Of a DNA stretch of 64,000 nucleotides, positions 36,160 through 45,238 are shown one piece after another. The notes under the pieces were generated by a model that saw nothing but the letters and a program-made list of their open reading frames with translations, was not told where the DNA came from and ran no database searches. Origin of the DNA: Nitrososphaerales archaeon (GTDB taxonomy: Archaea > Thermoproteota > Nitrososphaeria > Nitrososphaerales > CADDZS01); contig JASHOD010000095.1 of NCBI GenBank assembly GCA_030041295.1, positions 1-64,000 on the forward strand, in the 5' to 3' direction. Positions within the stretch are counted from its first letter, which is position 1, and the number at the start of each line of letters is the position of its first letter. Position numbers and translations under genes: made by a program.

Positions 36160-37890
36160 CTAGCCGCCTGCAAGCTCGTAGTAAGTCTTTACGAAATGGT
36201 TCATCAAGTCAAAGGGGCCCTCGATAACACAATTTGACCTAAAGTACTTTGCGATAAGCGAGCTACCGACTCCTAGACCGATCAGGTCAATGCCAGCATG
36301 GTTTGCTTTTTGAATGGCGTTCACTAGATCTTTTTCGATACCGTCGTAACCTAGCGGTAACCCGTCTGAAGCCACCAACAAAACTTTAAGGCGTTCTGGA
36401 TTCTTCGCAAGGCGGAGGGACGCAGCCCGGATTGCATCGGGGAGGTACGTCTTTACTCCGTTCTTCATACCCCCGATTCTCGCCTTCGCCGAATTTCCGT
36501 ACATTTCCGTAAAATCCTTCAAAATATACATCCTTTCGTCGAACGAATAGATTGCCCAAGCGTTGTGGTCCGGTATGAGATCCTTTGCAACCTCCGACAG
36601 ACAAACGGCGATATCCCTAGCCTCCCCCTTGAGCGTTTCAAGACTCTTGGAAGAGTCGATCAGTATCGCCCAAGCTTCGCTTTTCTTTTCGATCTCGTCC
36701 TGCAGGAACACGTCGCTTCGGTCACTTTTTGATGCGATTACTTGGATTGCTATAGGGATATCGACGTAGCCCGACTCCTTCATAGTAATTTCGTCTTCGG
36801 TATTCTTGACCATTCGTAGCTGGTCTAGCACGCGTCGTATCGGTCCTATTAGCTTGGTCCGAGTTCGCACAAACTCTGCGTAATCCTCGCTCGGAAATGT
36901 GAATTCTTCGAAGTGAGTTACCGGGTCAATTTCCTTGAAGAGGTCGACCAATCTTTGCCTTCCGACCATAGTATATTCCCAATCTGACATTATGCTCGTA
37001 GCCTCATTTTCTAGAGTAGCTTCAGCTGCCCGTACCTTCTCGCCCGGGAGGGACAAGGACAACTCATTCATCGCATCGTGCAACGCAGCTACTTTCATTT
37101 CGTGTTCAATGTCAATCACCGAGTTGTTGAATAGATAATTGGGGCCGTGAGATTCAGTGTAAGGCAAGGAATGGACGGTGGTTAGGCGAAATGAATTTTT
37201 TTCGAAAATGGTTGCAACTTCGGCTGCCTTTGAGACTTTTATCTTTGAAATATCAGAGCTAGAAAGTTTCTTTTCGATGTCAGTTAACCTTGCGACCTCC
37301 GCACTACTGTTTACCAAGGAGGCATGAAGACTCTCGACATCTTGGTCAAGGTTACTCACTCTTAACTTGCTGATAGGTTTCCCTGTCATTTGATATGAAA
37401 GAAGGTTTGCTGCCACAAGATTAGAAAGATCTTTTTCATTTTCCAAGCCCCTAAATCTCAGTGAAGTGACGTAATTTGCGTAGGCCTCGTCGAGAATAAG
37501 ACCAGGCCAAAGGACTCTGGCAAAACCCCGAAGAGCATAATCTTCGGCCATCGAAATTGCAAACATTGCCACATTTGGCTCGTAATTGCCCGCGATCTCT
37601 GAGTAGATTGAGTAATCCGTTGTCGCAGCGTGCATGCACAGGTGATAAAGCGATGCTCGATACATCCTCCAAAGCGACGTCTTTCCTTCTGGATCATTGT
37701 CGAAGAACATCCCGTGTAAGCTGAAGAGATTCTCCCTAACCCTTCTGGGCTCAGCTAGGTGTATCACGTAGCCGGCTGAATCTTTTTCGAGAAGCGGATA
37801 CTCGATTTTGTCTACGATGACCTTCAGGTCCCTTGGGGTTTTCTGGACCAGGCTTTGAGCCGTCGCCCAAGCAAAGTCAGTCGGATTCAA
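36160..37890 (-). CDS. VWA-domain protein (CbbO/NorD/CoxE-like), MoxR partner
   Basis: A 576-residue protein. A large helical N-terminal part (about residues 1-395) precedes a von Willebrand type A domain. The MIDAS motif is IDSSKSLE (DxSxS, about residues 410-414), and the late metal-site segment is LVASDGLPLGYDG (about 505). Such VWA proteins work with MoxR AAA+ ATPases to insert cofactors or activate enzymes. A MoxR-type gene is 25 bp upstream on the same strand (37916-39106), so the pair is cotranscribed. The substrate protein is unknown: no carbon-fixation, nitric-oxide or CO-dehydrogenase genes are visible here. It starts at ATG 37890. Confidence 0.85.
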   Translation of the reverse strand: MNPTDFAWATAQSLVQKTPRDLKVIVDKIEYPLLEKDSAGYVIHLAEPRRVRENLFSLHGMFFDNDPEGKTSLWRMYRASLYHLCMHAATTDYSIYSEIAGNYEPNVAMFAISMAEDYALRGFARVLWPGLILDEAYANYVTSLRFRGLENEKDLSNLVAANLLSYQMTGKPISKLRVSNLDQDVESLHASLVNSSAEVARLTDIEKKLSSSDISKIKVSKAAEVATIFEKNSFRLTTVHSLPYTESHGPNYLFNNSVIDIEHEMKVAALHDAMNELSLSLPGEKVRAAEATLENEATSIMSDWEYTMVGRQRLVDLFKEIDPVTHFEEFTFPSEDYAEFVRTRTKLIGPIRRVLDQLRMVKNTEDEITMKESGYVDIPIAIQVIASKSDRSDVFLQDEIEKKSEAWAILIDSSKSLETLKGEARDIAVCLSEVAKDLIPDHNAWAIYSFDERMYILKDFTEMYGNSAKARIGGMKNGVKTYLPDAIRAASLRLAKNPERLKVLLVASDGLPLGYDGIEKDLVNAIQKANHAGIDLIGLGVGSSLIAKYFRSNCVIEGPFDLMNHFVKTYYELAGG

Positions 37891-37915
37891 AAGATACTAC
37901 TACCATTTTGAGTCG

Positions 37916-39106
37916 CTAATATTCGTCGCTCGTGTATTCGGATTCGAACGCATTGGACAGATGAGCTCTTGGTTCATTTCGGCGGGCTTCAGAACTTTCC
38001 TCTTCCGCTTGAGCTTGCTCCGTCGCTTGTTCCTTATCATTCTGAGGGCTCTCGAATTTTGGATTATCATCTGAGGGGGCAAAATTCTTTGAACCGCTAC
38101 CCGCAAAGACCATGTGAACTATACGTCGGACTGTTTCCTGAATTTCGAGATTATCTGATGTCATGGCAATTATTGTCTCTTCGGCCGCTTGTTCAGGAGA
38201 GACTCCGTCTGAGGACAGCGTTGCCCAGTTTACAAGGTCACCTACCGATGGCCCGTACGGAATTTCGTTTGCCTTGTACTGGCGACGCAACTCCGCGCCT
38301 ATCCTCACTATTCCGGTCGCGACATCCCGGGCGACTCGACCTCTCTTTTCCACAAGGTCAATTTCGTCCTGGGCTATCTTGTTTCCCACGCTCAAATAAT
38401 CGAAATCGATCCACACCGACATTCTTCTCCTGAAGGCTGCGTTGAGCGGTTTTGTACCCGCAAACTCAGCGGAATAGGGGTTCATGCTGATGATTACATA
38501 ACCGGCGGGATTCCTAGCTATGATCTCGTTGTCCTTCTCTGTGAGTACGAGGTGCCCCCTCGTATCAAGAACAGGGTTTAGCCTAGTAGCGACGTCCTGT
38601 TTCATCATGTTTGCTTCGTCAAGATACAATATTCCCCCGTTTCTGCACCATGATACGATTTGTCCATCGATCCAGTTCTCCTTTCCTAGACCAACGTACC
38701 TTCCAAAGAGGTCGTATGCCGAAGTCTGGAGACCGCAGTTAATTTCCCACAGCGGTAATCCGGCAATTTCGGCTACGAGATAGACGATGTGAGTCTTCCC
38801 CGTACCGGATGGTCCAATTAGGGCGCATTGTTTAAAATGATACATGGCACGCATAATTCTCTCCACGTAATGCTCTCCGTGCTCTACGTATTCCGGAGTA
38901 CCTCGCGGTATGAGGGCCTTGAAGTTATTCGCGAAAGTTTGACCTTGCAGAAGGTCGTAGCTCTGGACCGTGTATTTCTGAAATAATTCAGGCCTTTCTG
39001 CCAGTTTTGATTTAGTAATTGTAATATTTAGCTTCACACCTGAGCCTTCAGAAGTGAGTATCGTCTTTTCCTTCGGGCGTTCAGGTATGACACGTTGAGA
39101 CGACAA
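37916..39106 (-). CDS. MoxR-type AAA+ ATPase
   Basis: A 396-residue AAA+ ATPase of the MoxR/CbbQ/NirQ type. Walker A is GPSGTGKT (about residues 97-104), Walker B is GILYLDEANMM (about 158), and VIISMNPY plus FRRRMSVWIDFDY follow as sensor and arginine-finger segments. The C-terminal about 60 residues are acidic and disordered. MoxR ATPases act as chaperones with VWA partners; the VWA gene is next in the operon. The start at ATG 39106 is divergent from the gene at 39366, with a 259-base gap between them. The client is unknown. Confidence 0.9.
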   Translation of the reverse strand: MSSQRVIPERPKEKTILTSEGSGVKLNITITKSKLAERPELFQKYTVQSYDLLQGQTFANNFKALIPRGTPEYVEHGEHYVERIMRAMYHFKQCALIGPSGTGKTHIVYLVAEIAGLPLWEINCGLQTSAYDLFGRYVGLGKENWIDGQIVSWCRNGGILYLDEANMMKQDVATRLNPVLDTRGHLVLTEKDNEIIARNPAGYVIISMNPYSAEFAGTKPLNAAFRRRMSVWIDFDYLSVGNKIAQDEIDLVEKRGRVARDVATGIVRIGAELRRQYKANEIPYGPSVGDLVNWATLSSDGVSPEQAAEETIIAMTSDNLEIQETVRRIVHMVFAGSGSKNFAPSDDNPKFESPQNDKEQATEQAQAEEESSEARRNEPRAHLSNAFESEYTSDEY

Positions 39107-39365
39107 TTATATGCCCGCAAGCGTGAAATGAGCACAAATTGTTCTTTAGTGCTTGTGGACGGGCGGTTAGTATCTCGAATCCGCAAGTCTTTAGATAGCT
39201 TTTGAGTATTTAAAACATCAGAGTAGAGTATATTATTGTAAGAAAAAGCAGATTTCCTGCTTTTGAAATAGATAAGGATCGACAGATAGGCATAACAAAA
39301 ATTGTTGCAGCAAAATGATAACAAGATAGAAAAACAGGTTTCTACAGGGTCAGGGAGTTAAAGAA

Positions 39366-39785
39366 ATGTCGCAGTCGACGGAAGTGATTACAAAGATTAG
39401 AAACGTCAGTTCGCTAAAGAGCGATGAAAAGGCAACTCACAGCACTCCCGTTGTCTTTAGTTTCTCCGTCAATATGGAGGAAGTAGATCGTTCTAGCGAA
39501 TCCGTGAAGCTTAATTTTCAAATGGTAATGGACACGGAGCCCTCAATAGCCAAATTTTCGATAGATGGCACTTCGATAGTCACTGGTGACTCCGCAGAGA
39601 TCGAAAAAATACTCGCAGCGGATCCGCAGACGAACGTACCTCAGATTTTCACACGAATATACCAGCAAGTTTATTCCGTTCTCTTCTTGCTCGCAGGCAC
39701 AATTGACGTTCCGTATCCTTCTCCCGCACTTCTAAAGCGTGCTCAAGTACGTAGCGCCTTCCCGCAAAATCAGATCCAGGCCTAG
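39366..39785 (+). CDS. Small protein of unknown function, possibly SecB-like fold
   Basis: A 139-residue protein without signal peptide. The core (about residues 20-125) alternates long beta-like stretches (VVFSFSVNMEEVDRSSESVK, FSIDGTSIVTGDSAEIEKIL) with a helix (IFTRIYQQVYSVLFLLAGTI) and the end VPYPSPALLKRAQ. The order of strands, the helix and the Pro-rich end recall the SecB/DUF1149-like chaperone fold, but no sequence family is recognised. It is divergent from the MoxR gene, so its position suggests a role with the MoxR-VWA pair. A chaperone or adaptor is an inference. Confidence 0.6.
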   Translation: MSQSTEVITKIRNVSSLKSDEKATHSTPVVFSFSVNMEEVDRSSESVKLNFQMVMDTEPSIAKFSIDGTSIVTGDSAEIEKILAADPQTNVPQIFTRIYQQVYSVLFLLAGTIDVPYPSPALLKRAQVRSAFPQNQIQA

Positions 39786-39803
39786 CAAATACTAAGCTGT
39801 TAT

Positions 39804-39822
39804 CTTATCTTTTCTCTTTCCA
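39804..39822 (+). terminator. T-rich terminator
   Basis: TATCTTATCTTTTCTCTTTCC lies about 20 bases after the small-protein stop. Confidence 0.35.
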
Positions 39823-39882
39823 AATTTTCGAAATTGTTTTAGCGTCATAAGAGGCATCTTTGGGAAGGAGAAGGATCCTTCC

Positions 39883-40710
39883 ATGAACAGCGGTTTCGCC
39901 ACTGTCAAAAATGGCAAGTTATACTATGAGACACTAGGAAATCCCAAAGACCTTCCACTAGCGTTCATTCACGCGGGATTCTTGGACTGTCGCATGTGGG
40001 ACGAGCAATTTGCTTTATTTGCGAAGGAAGGTTTCTGGACAATTCGTTACGATATCAGGGGATCCGGCAAATCCGAGCGACCAAAGACGTCATTCGACGA
40101 TGCCACGGACTTCAAGGACCTTTTAGAATCAATCGGCGTAAATCGCCAAGTCGCCATAATTGGCCTGTCAAACGGAGGCAGCATCGCGATCGACTTTGCA
40201 CTAGAGTTTCCGAGCAGGGTAAAATGCCTCGTTCTGGTTGCTCCCACTGTTAACGGGTATGAATACGCGGATGAGAACGAGGAAAAACTCGACAAAGCCA
40301 TGGAAGGAGAGTGGTCTAAGTGGGAGGAAGCTATCAAGAAAGGCCGGCTCGGAGACGCCGTAGAAATACACGTGCGTATCATGGCAAGCGCCTTGAATAA
40401 AGAAACAAAGACACGCATCTCAAAGATAGCGCTCGAAAATTACGGAATCTTCAAGGACCCTCTAGACCCGCTTCGAATAAAAATGGATCCGCCGGCCTTC
40501 AAGAGGCTCTCCCAGATCAAAGTGCCTACCCTACTTGTTTGGGGAGACAAGGATTATCCCGGACAAATTTCCCTAGCAGAGAGAGTTCAATCTTTCATAC
40601 CCGGGTCTAAGAAGATATTGATTCACGGGGCTGACCACTTGGTCAACCTGTCACAAGCAGAAGTATTCAACAGAGTCGTTTTGAATTATCTGCGAACTCA
40701 GAAAACCTAG
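39883..40710 (+). CDS. Alpha/beta-fold hydrolase
   Basis: A 275-residue cytosolic hydrolase with the complete catalytic triad. The nucleophile Ser96 lies in GLSNGGS, the acid residue in VWGDKDYPG (about 222) and His252 in HGADHLVN. The oxyanion region is FIHAGFLDCRMW, with HAG in place of the usual HGG. A helical cap (about residues 130-190) covers the active site. It starts at ATG 39883, preceded by a purine-rich GGGAAGGAGAAGG. It may be an esterase, lactonase or C-C hydrolase; no neighbour narrows this. Confidence 0.88.
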   Translation: MNSGFATVKNGKLYYETLGNPKDLPLAFIHAGFLDCRMWDEQFALFAKEGFWTIRYDIRGSGKSERPKTSFDDATDFKDLLESIGVNRQVAIIGLSNGGSIAIDFALEFPSRVKCLVLVAPTVNGYEYADENEEKLDKAMEGEWSKWEEAIKKGRLGDAVEIHVRIMASALNKETKTRISKIALENYGIFKDPLDPLRIKMDPPAFKRLSQIKVPTLLVWGDKDYPGQISLAERVQSFIPGSKKILIHGADHLVNLSQAEVFNRVVLNYLRTQKT

Positions 40711-40821
40711 CATGGAAAGCGCGTCTCGATTTTTTCGCTGTGATTTTCGGAATATCGCGAAGTACTAGTACCACTTATCCGAAAAAATCTTCCTGATCGC
40801 AGTCTCAAAATAAGATGCCGA

Positions 40822-41322
40822 TCAAGCTAAGGGATCGGTATCCATGTCTCTTGGAATGAGGTTTATCATGTAGCGATCTATCGAATCGACATCATTGTCG
40901 ATACGCGCGAGAGTTATCTCACGGAATTTGGTAAAAATCTCTTTTAGGGCTTCCTCGTCGAGCTCGTTTGCCATCTGCGGATTTGTTAGCAGCGATGCCC
41001 AGCCAATATTACTTTGTTTCATGAATTGGATACATTGCATGATTTTGCTGATGTACTCTAGCCTATCCCTAGGTTCTGTTTTCTTCAGGTCAGACTTTAG
41101 AAATACAATTGCGTCGCGTATCTTTTGAATGTCTCTGTTCCAAGCGTCGCTCCCTTCGGAGTTTATACTCAAAATTTTCATGAATCGAAATTCGTTCCAC
41201 CAATTTAAGATGATCTGCCACAGGACAAGAAGCTGCTCCGGTGATCCTGGTTCAAGGAAAAGAGTTTGTCGATAGATCTCGAGAGACCAAGTAGTTTGGG
41301 CACGCAATCGAGCATTAGACAA
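40822..41322 (-). CDS. Hypothetical helical protein, 166 aa
   Basis: A 166-residue protein predicted to be almost entirely helical, Trp-rich at the start (LWQIILNWWNEFRF) with acidic later segments (LDEEALKEIFTKFREI). No signal or membrane segment is clear. No family is recognised, and its neighbours do not inform its role. Its length and amino-acid balance suggest a real gene. Confidence 0.5.
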   Translation of the reverse strand: MSNARLRAQTTWSLEIYRQTLFLEPGSPEQLLVLWQIILNWWNEFRFMKILSINSEGSDAWNRDIQKIRDAIVFLKSDLKKTEPRDRLEYISKIMQCIQFMKQSNIGWASLLTNPQMANELDEEALKEIFTKFREITLARIDNDVDSIDRYMINLIPRDMDTDPLA

Positions 41323-41839
41323 CTCTCAGACGGTAAATCAGACAAGTCCCTTCTTAATTCGTGAATTCCTCTAGTCTCAATTTCCGTAAAACAGTAGTTC
41401 AATTGGAATTCATATGTCGGAGAATCTACGATTCATTCAAAGGCAAATAATGTAAAAAGAGGCGAGTTAATTCGAGATAAAGGGCCAAGCTACAAGAACA
41501 AAAACAAGAGCACGAAGGATTATCTTGGTCCAGCACTTCATTTAACAAGAATAATGATCGCCTAAAACTTACACTAATGTTTGACCACGCTTGCAGCCTT
41601 CAGGGTGTTCTGGAGTCTAACCTAGTGTAGGTGGCACTTCAGCCATCCGTGCCCAGATGAGTCTTACGCCACAATACGTCATCAGTGGTATGCGGAATAC
41701 CCCTTAGGATTTCTTATTTTCACAAAAAGATTCGGAGATTCTTTTTGAAAGAAAGGAAATCTTCGCGTTGGGGCCAGTTATATTCACAATTTCCTCCCTT
41801 CGGTGGAATAGAAACTTCCTCCGTGATGTTAATCGCCGT
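41323..41839. other. Gene-poor spacer next to a decayed transporter gene
   Basis: No gene is supported. Short frames in all directions lack family motifs. The 3' end may contain further unrecognisable remnants of the MFS gene. Confidence 0.45.
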
Positions 41840-42639
41840 GAGATCTACGCAGGTCTCGGGACCGCAATGTTCACCTCGACAGCACTTGCATGGGATGCGA
41901 GGCCGCTGTAGCAGGTCTGGTACTAGGGGGAGTGATGACGTCCTTTCTAGGATGGAGATCTGTGATGCTTGTAAATGTCCCAGCCCCAATCGGGCTGGCA
42001 GGCGCGTCCGTCTCTTGGCAGGCCCTAGGATTAAAAGCTGAGCGAAGAAAGCAAGGACGGAAGGAAGAAGAGACCAAGACCATTTCGCGATCCGGGCGCG
42101 ATACACCAGGAGTCGTCACTTTCACGGTGGGTCTCATTTTTCTTGTCTATGCTCTAACCGAGGCTGCAATTTCAAGGATCTCACGAATCAGTACTATAGT
42201 TCCCGCAAGGTATCTCCGGAATTTTCTTCGCGATTTCTTCTACATCGAACGACGAGAAAGAAAGCTGTTCGTTCCGATGCAATTTATCAAGAGACCAATC
42301 CACTGAGCGCGAACTTGGAGGGATTGGTCGCCAGCGGACTACTCGGGAATGACCTTCATAATCGTGACGAATTTACAAAAAGTTATGAACTACTCGTCGC
42401 TGATCATCGGATTTGCCTTCGCCCTGGCGGGAATAATGTTTGCCTTAAGCTCGCCATATTTCGTCTCGCGCTTGTCTCACAAAATAGGAGCCAAGTTTAC
42501 TTTGCTGTCCGGGATGGTTATGATGGTAATCGGTTCCTTGTTGCTCGTTAGGATCTCGCCACGCATGAATTACTTTGTGGTTCTGTTACCTGCCTTTGTG
42601 ATATTCGCCAAGGGCGTCTCTTTTGCAACTTCTCATTAA
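41840..42639 (+). pseudogene. MFS transporter pseudogene (EmrB/QacA-type)
   Basis: Pieces of a major facilitator transporter appear in different frames on the plus strand. REIYAGLGTA precedes a stop and lies in one frame. GLVLGGVMTSFLGWRSVMLVNVP follows in another. Further on, FALAGIMFALSSPYFVSRLSHKIGAKFTLLSG (six-membrane-segment repeat, second half) is in a third. The N- and C-terminal parts are missing and the frames do not join, so the gene is decayed. The intact form would have been an efflux pump with about 14 helices. The remnant ends next to a tRNA-like fragment. Confidence 0.8.
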
Positions 42640-42652
42640 AGAAGAAAGTAAT

Positions 42653-42690
42653 GCGGTAGTTCAGTCGGCTCAAGCTGCTGACTTGTGATT
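42653..42690 (+). pseudogene. tRNA-His-like 5' fragment
   Basis: GCGGTAGTTCAGTCGG resembles the acceptor and D-arm start of an archaeal tRNA, and CTGACTTGTGATT resembles an anticodon arm with GTG (His). The 3' anticodon strand, T-arm and 3' acceptor cannot be found within the following 120 bases, so an intron-containing complete tRNA is unlikely. Such half-tRNAs are typical leftovers of integration or recombination at tRNA genes. Confidence 0.45.
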
Positions 42691-42745
42691 TTCTATCTAT
42701 TGCCAGAACGACTTCGCAAATCTCGCTTTTCTTCTTCAAAAAAGA

Positions 42746-45226
42746 TCAAAGTTTGATGAAGAAGCCCGAAACAATCACAGTAACCATACTGATGATTATC
42801 AAGAATGTCGCGTGTTTGAATCCGTCCGCGGCGCTTCCTTCTCCCATCTTTCCCGCGACAAATCCCATCACCCAAGCTTGGAAGAACGATCCCATCAGAA
42901 GAACGATCGTAGCTTCCTGAATGACGTTAGCGGGCGGCAGGAAATTAGTTCCAACAGTGCCTAAACCAGGGAAACTCAAATTCGCCGGAGACACATAGTA
43001 CACCATCATAGCGGTGGTTGCCACAACGAGTATTGCTCCAATGTAGGGAATAATAATGTAAGGTCGAATCTGCGATTTCTTTTCTTTCTCAAGTTGCGCA
43101 TTCTTTTCAGCAAAGTCGGCGAGACTTATGAACATCTTTGCTGAACCTCCACCGACGTCCACGACTTCGAGCAGGAGGAACGCGACTGCTTGTCCAACCC
43201 AGCTTCTTACTTGCTTTGTGAAGTTCTGTAACACTGTCTTGATTGGAGTACCCCAGCTCAGCTGAGCGGCGATCTTCTTTACGTGTTCGGACAGACCGCC
43301 ATAATTTCTGTCCGCGAGTTGCTCGATTGTCTTCTCGGGCGCGAGTCCGGTCTTCCTGATTTCTGAAATGTCACGAAGGAAGTTCGGAAGTTTGGATTCC
43401 ACGGATGCCTTTTGTCTCCTGTATTTCATCTGGAAGAACATCGGCGGCGTGCTGATCGCAGTTAGGGCGATGCCGAGCTGCATATAGGTTGAGAGCCCCA
43501 ACGGGAGGAAGAAGTAAATGGCTGCTCCAATCGGTATGCATCCCAGAAAGAGGTAGAAAGGAAAATCGTACGAATATGGTTCCCTGATCTGCGAGCTACC
43601 AATCACTATAATGAATATCAACGAAATTATCGGGACCGCAAAGCCCGAGAACATTATGATTTCTGTCGGATTGATACTTGTGTCTCCAGGCGACATCAAG
43701 TTTTGAGTAGCGAACAAAATCATCAAAGAGATGCCCATGATGACCGTGGTGATGATGTAAGCTTCTGACATCGTAGCTATGAATTCGGAACCTGCTCTGA
43801 CTTTGGTTTCACGGTACGCAAATATCTCTTTGAGCTTTGCTTCCAAAAAGCTAAGAGCATCTCCACCCGTCTTCAACACCGCAACGTATCCTCCGATAAA
43901 GTCTGCAAAGACTTTGTTAGGAGTGATCCTCGACTCTCTCTCGAGCGCCGATATTGCGTCCATTCCAAATATTTCAATGTCCATCAGGATCCTCTTTGCC
44001 TCTTTTGCGCTCGCGGGAAATATCTTTGCAGCCTTGGTGATTCTCTTCAAAGTCACCATCGGATTGATTCCACCGCCGGCCAGGACTGTGATATATGCGA
44101 ACAGGTAGGGCAATTCGTTGTCTAGAGCTTGCGCTCTTGAGGACGCACTGATCTTCGGAATTGATATTCCGATGAAGAAGGGGACAACGCAAACTGCCGG
44201 GACTGCGAAAGCTTCCAACGCAAAGCCATAGCTGGCTAGTAAATAAGCTCCAATAATCGAAATTGGAACAGTAATGAAAGTGAAAAGGAGTGAAATTGCG
44301 ATAAGCCCCTCTGGAGAGATACGCAGACTGGACCTCAGGAGGTCTTCTCTTAGTCCCGGCATCTTCTTCGCGAGGTATCGCGTCGGGGCGCGCGTATACT
44401 TTAGAGCTACCTTTACGAGAGAATCGGAGAATGAGGTTTCTTTCTCGCCCTTTTTCTTTTCTTTGCCCTTCTTTTTTCCAACTCGCGGCTCTTCTTCCAG
44501 CTGGTCCTTTGACTGCTGCTTCTTTCTCTTTTTGCCTCTTCTCTTTTGTTTGATTGGTTCGATTGTTATTTCTTCAACCTCAGGCAATTTTGATTTTTCT
44601 GAAGGTATGCCATTCTCCCACTCGGCGTCCTCGTTAAGTTGCGGCTTTTCTTCCTCTTCCCGCTGCTCTTCTTCCTCCTTGGGTTTGAAGACTTGCTCTA
44701 ATTGCTGTGCCGGACTGTCGGTGACGTAATTAGATTGAAAGCTTGAACTAGGTTCTGGAATAGGTCGCTCTATTTCCTGTGGGAGTTCAACTGCACCTTC
44801 TTTTCTTATCTCAACGTCCGGAGTTTTCTTTCCTCTCTTCCCGCTCTTCTTCTCATCAGCAATCGGCTTTTGTGACTCTGGCATGGTGTCTTTTGAAGAG
44901 CTCGCCACAGTCGTAGTTGCTTCAGATTGCACCGGCGAAGGTTCAGGGACCGGCTCGAACACAAGGGCGCTTTCCTTAACTTCTGGCGTCGGAGGTGCTT
45001 CTTCTTGCTGTTGTGCTGACTGTTCTAGCTGTTTCGGCTCATCTTGTTGCTGTTGAGGTTTTTGTGTTTGTTCAGAATCTGCGACAGGAGAAGAAGGAGA
45101 AGGTGCAGGTGCAACTGTATCTGAGGGGTTGTTGATGACAGCCTTCGCTACAGCGTCTTCTACTTCTTTGGCTGATTTTTCATCCTCGAACTTTGCTTTC
45201 TTAGCCGAGGATTTTTTTGTCTTCAA
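42746..45226 (-). CDS. FlaJ/TadC-type pilus platform membrane protein
   Basis: An 826-residue platform protein of archaeal type IV filaments. The first about 250 residues are disordered (Pro/Glu/Lys/Gln-rich). Two type II secretion F-like domains follow (about residues 355-480 and 625-745), each with flanking membrane helices (about nine in all). The second contains VDVGGGSAKMFISLADFAEKNAQ, typical of the family. The partner ATPase gene ends 12 bp upstream on the same strand. The window contains pilins and pilin-anchored adhesins but no FlaH or prepilin peptidase, so a pilus (adhesion) role is as likely as an archaellum. The disordered N-terminus is longer than in usual FlaJ proteins. Confidence 0.85.
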   Translation of the reverse strand: MKTKKSSAKKAKFEDEKSAKEVEDAVAKAVINNPSDTVAPAPSPSSPVADSEQTQKPQQQQDEPKQLEQSAQQQEEAPPTPEVKESALVFEPVPEPSPVQSEATTTVASSSKDTMPESQKPIADEKKSGKRGKKTPDVEIRKEGAVELPQEIERPIPEPSSSFQSNYVTDSPAQQLEQVFKPKEEEEQREEEEKPQLNEDAEWENGIPSEKSKLPEVEEITIEPIKQKRRGKKRKKQQSKDQLEEEPRVGKKKGKEKKKGEKETSFSDSLVKVALKYTRAPTRYLAKKMPGLREDLLRSSLRISPEGLIAISLLFTFITVPISIIGAYLLASYGFALEAFAVPAVCVVPFFIGISIPKISASSRAQALDNELPYLFAYITVLAGGGINPMVTLKRITKAAKIFPASAKEAKRILMDIEIFGMDAISALERESRITPNKVFADFIGGYVAVLKTGGDALSFLEAKLKEIFAYRETKVRAGSEFIATMSEAYIITTVIMGISLMILFATQNLMSPGDTSINPTEIIMFSGFAVPIISLIFIIVIGSSQIREPYSYDFPFYLFLGCIPIGAAIYFFLPLGLSTYMQLGIALTAISTPPMFFQMKYRRQKASVESKLPNFLRDISEIRKTGLAPEKTIEQLADRNYGGLSEHVKKIAAQLSWGTPIKTVLQNFTKQVRSWVGQAVAFLLLEVVDVGGGSAKMFISLADFAEKNAQLEKEKKSQIRPYIIIPYIGAILVVATTAMMVYYVSPANLSFPGLGTVGTNFLPPANVIQEATIVLLMGSFFQAWVMGFVAGKMGEGSAADGFKHATFLIIISMVTVIVSGFFIKL

Positions 45227-45238
45227 CTTTAACTATAA

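Noticed and set aside
36160-39106. Gas-vesicle (GvpN) interpretation of the MoxR-type gene
   Set aside because: No GvpA, GvpF/L or other gas-vesicle genes are nearby, and the VWA partner fits the MoxR pattern better.
42653-42780. Complete intron-containing tRNA-His
   Set aside because: An intron after position 37 was considered, but no T-arm or 3' acceptor could be found in the following 120 bases.
44274-44729. 151-residue plus-strand frame inside the FlaJ-type gene
   Set aside because: Ser/Phe-rich antisense reading of the Glu/Lys-rich disordered region; shadow frame.
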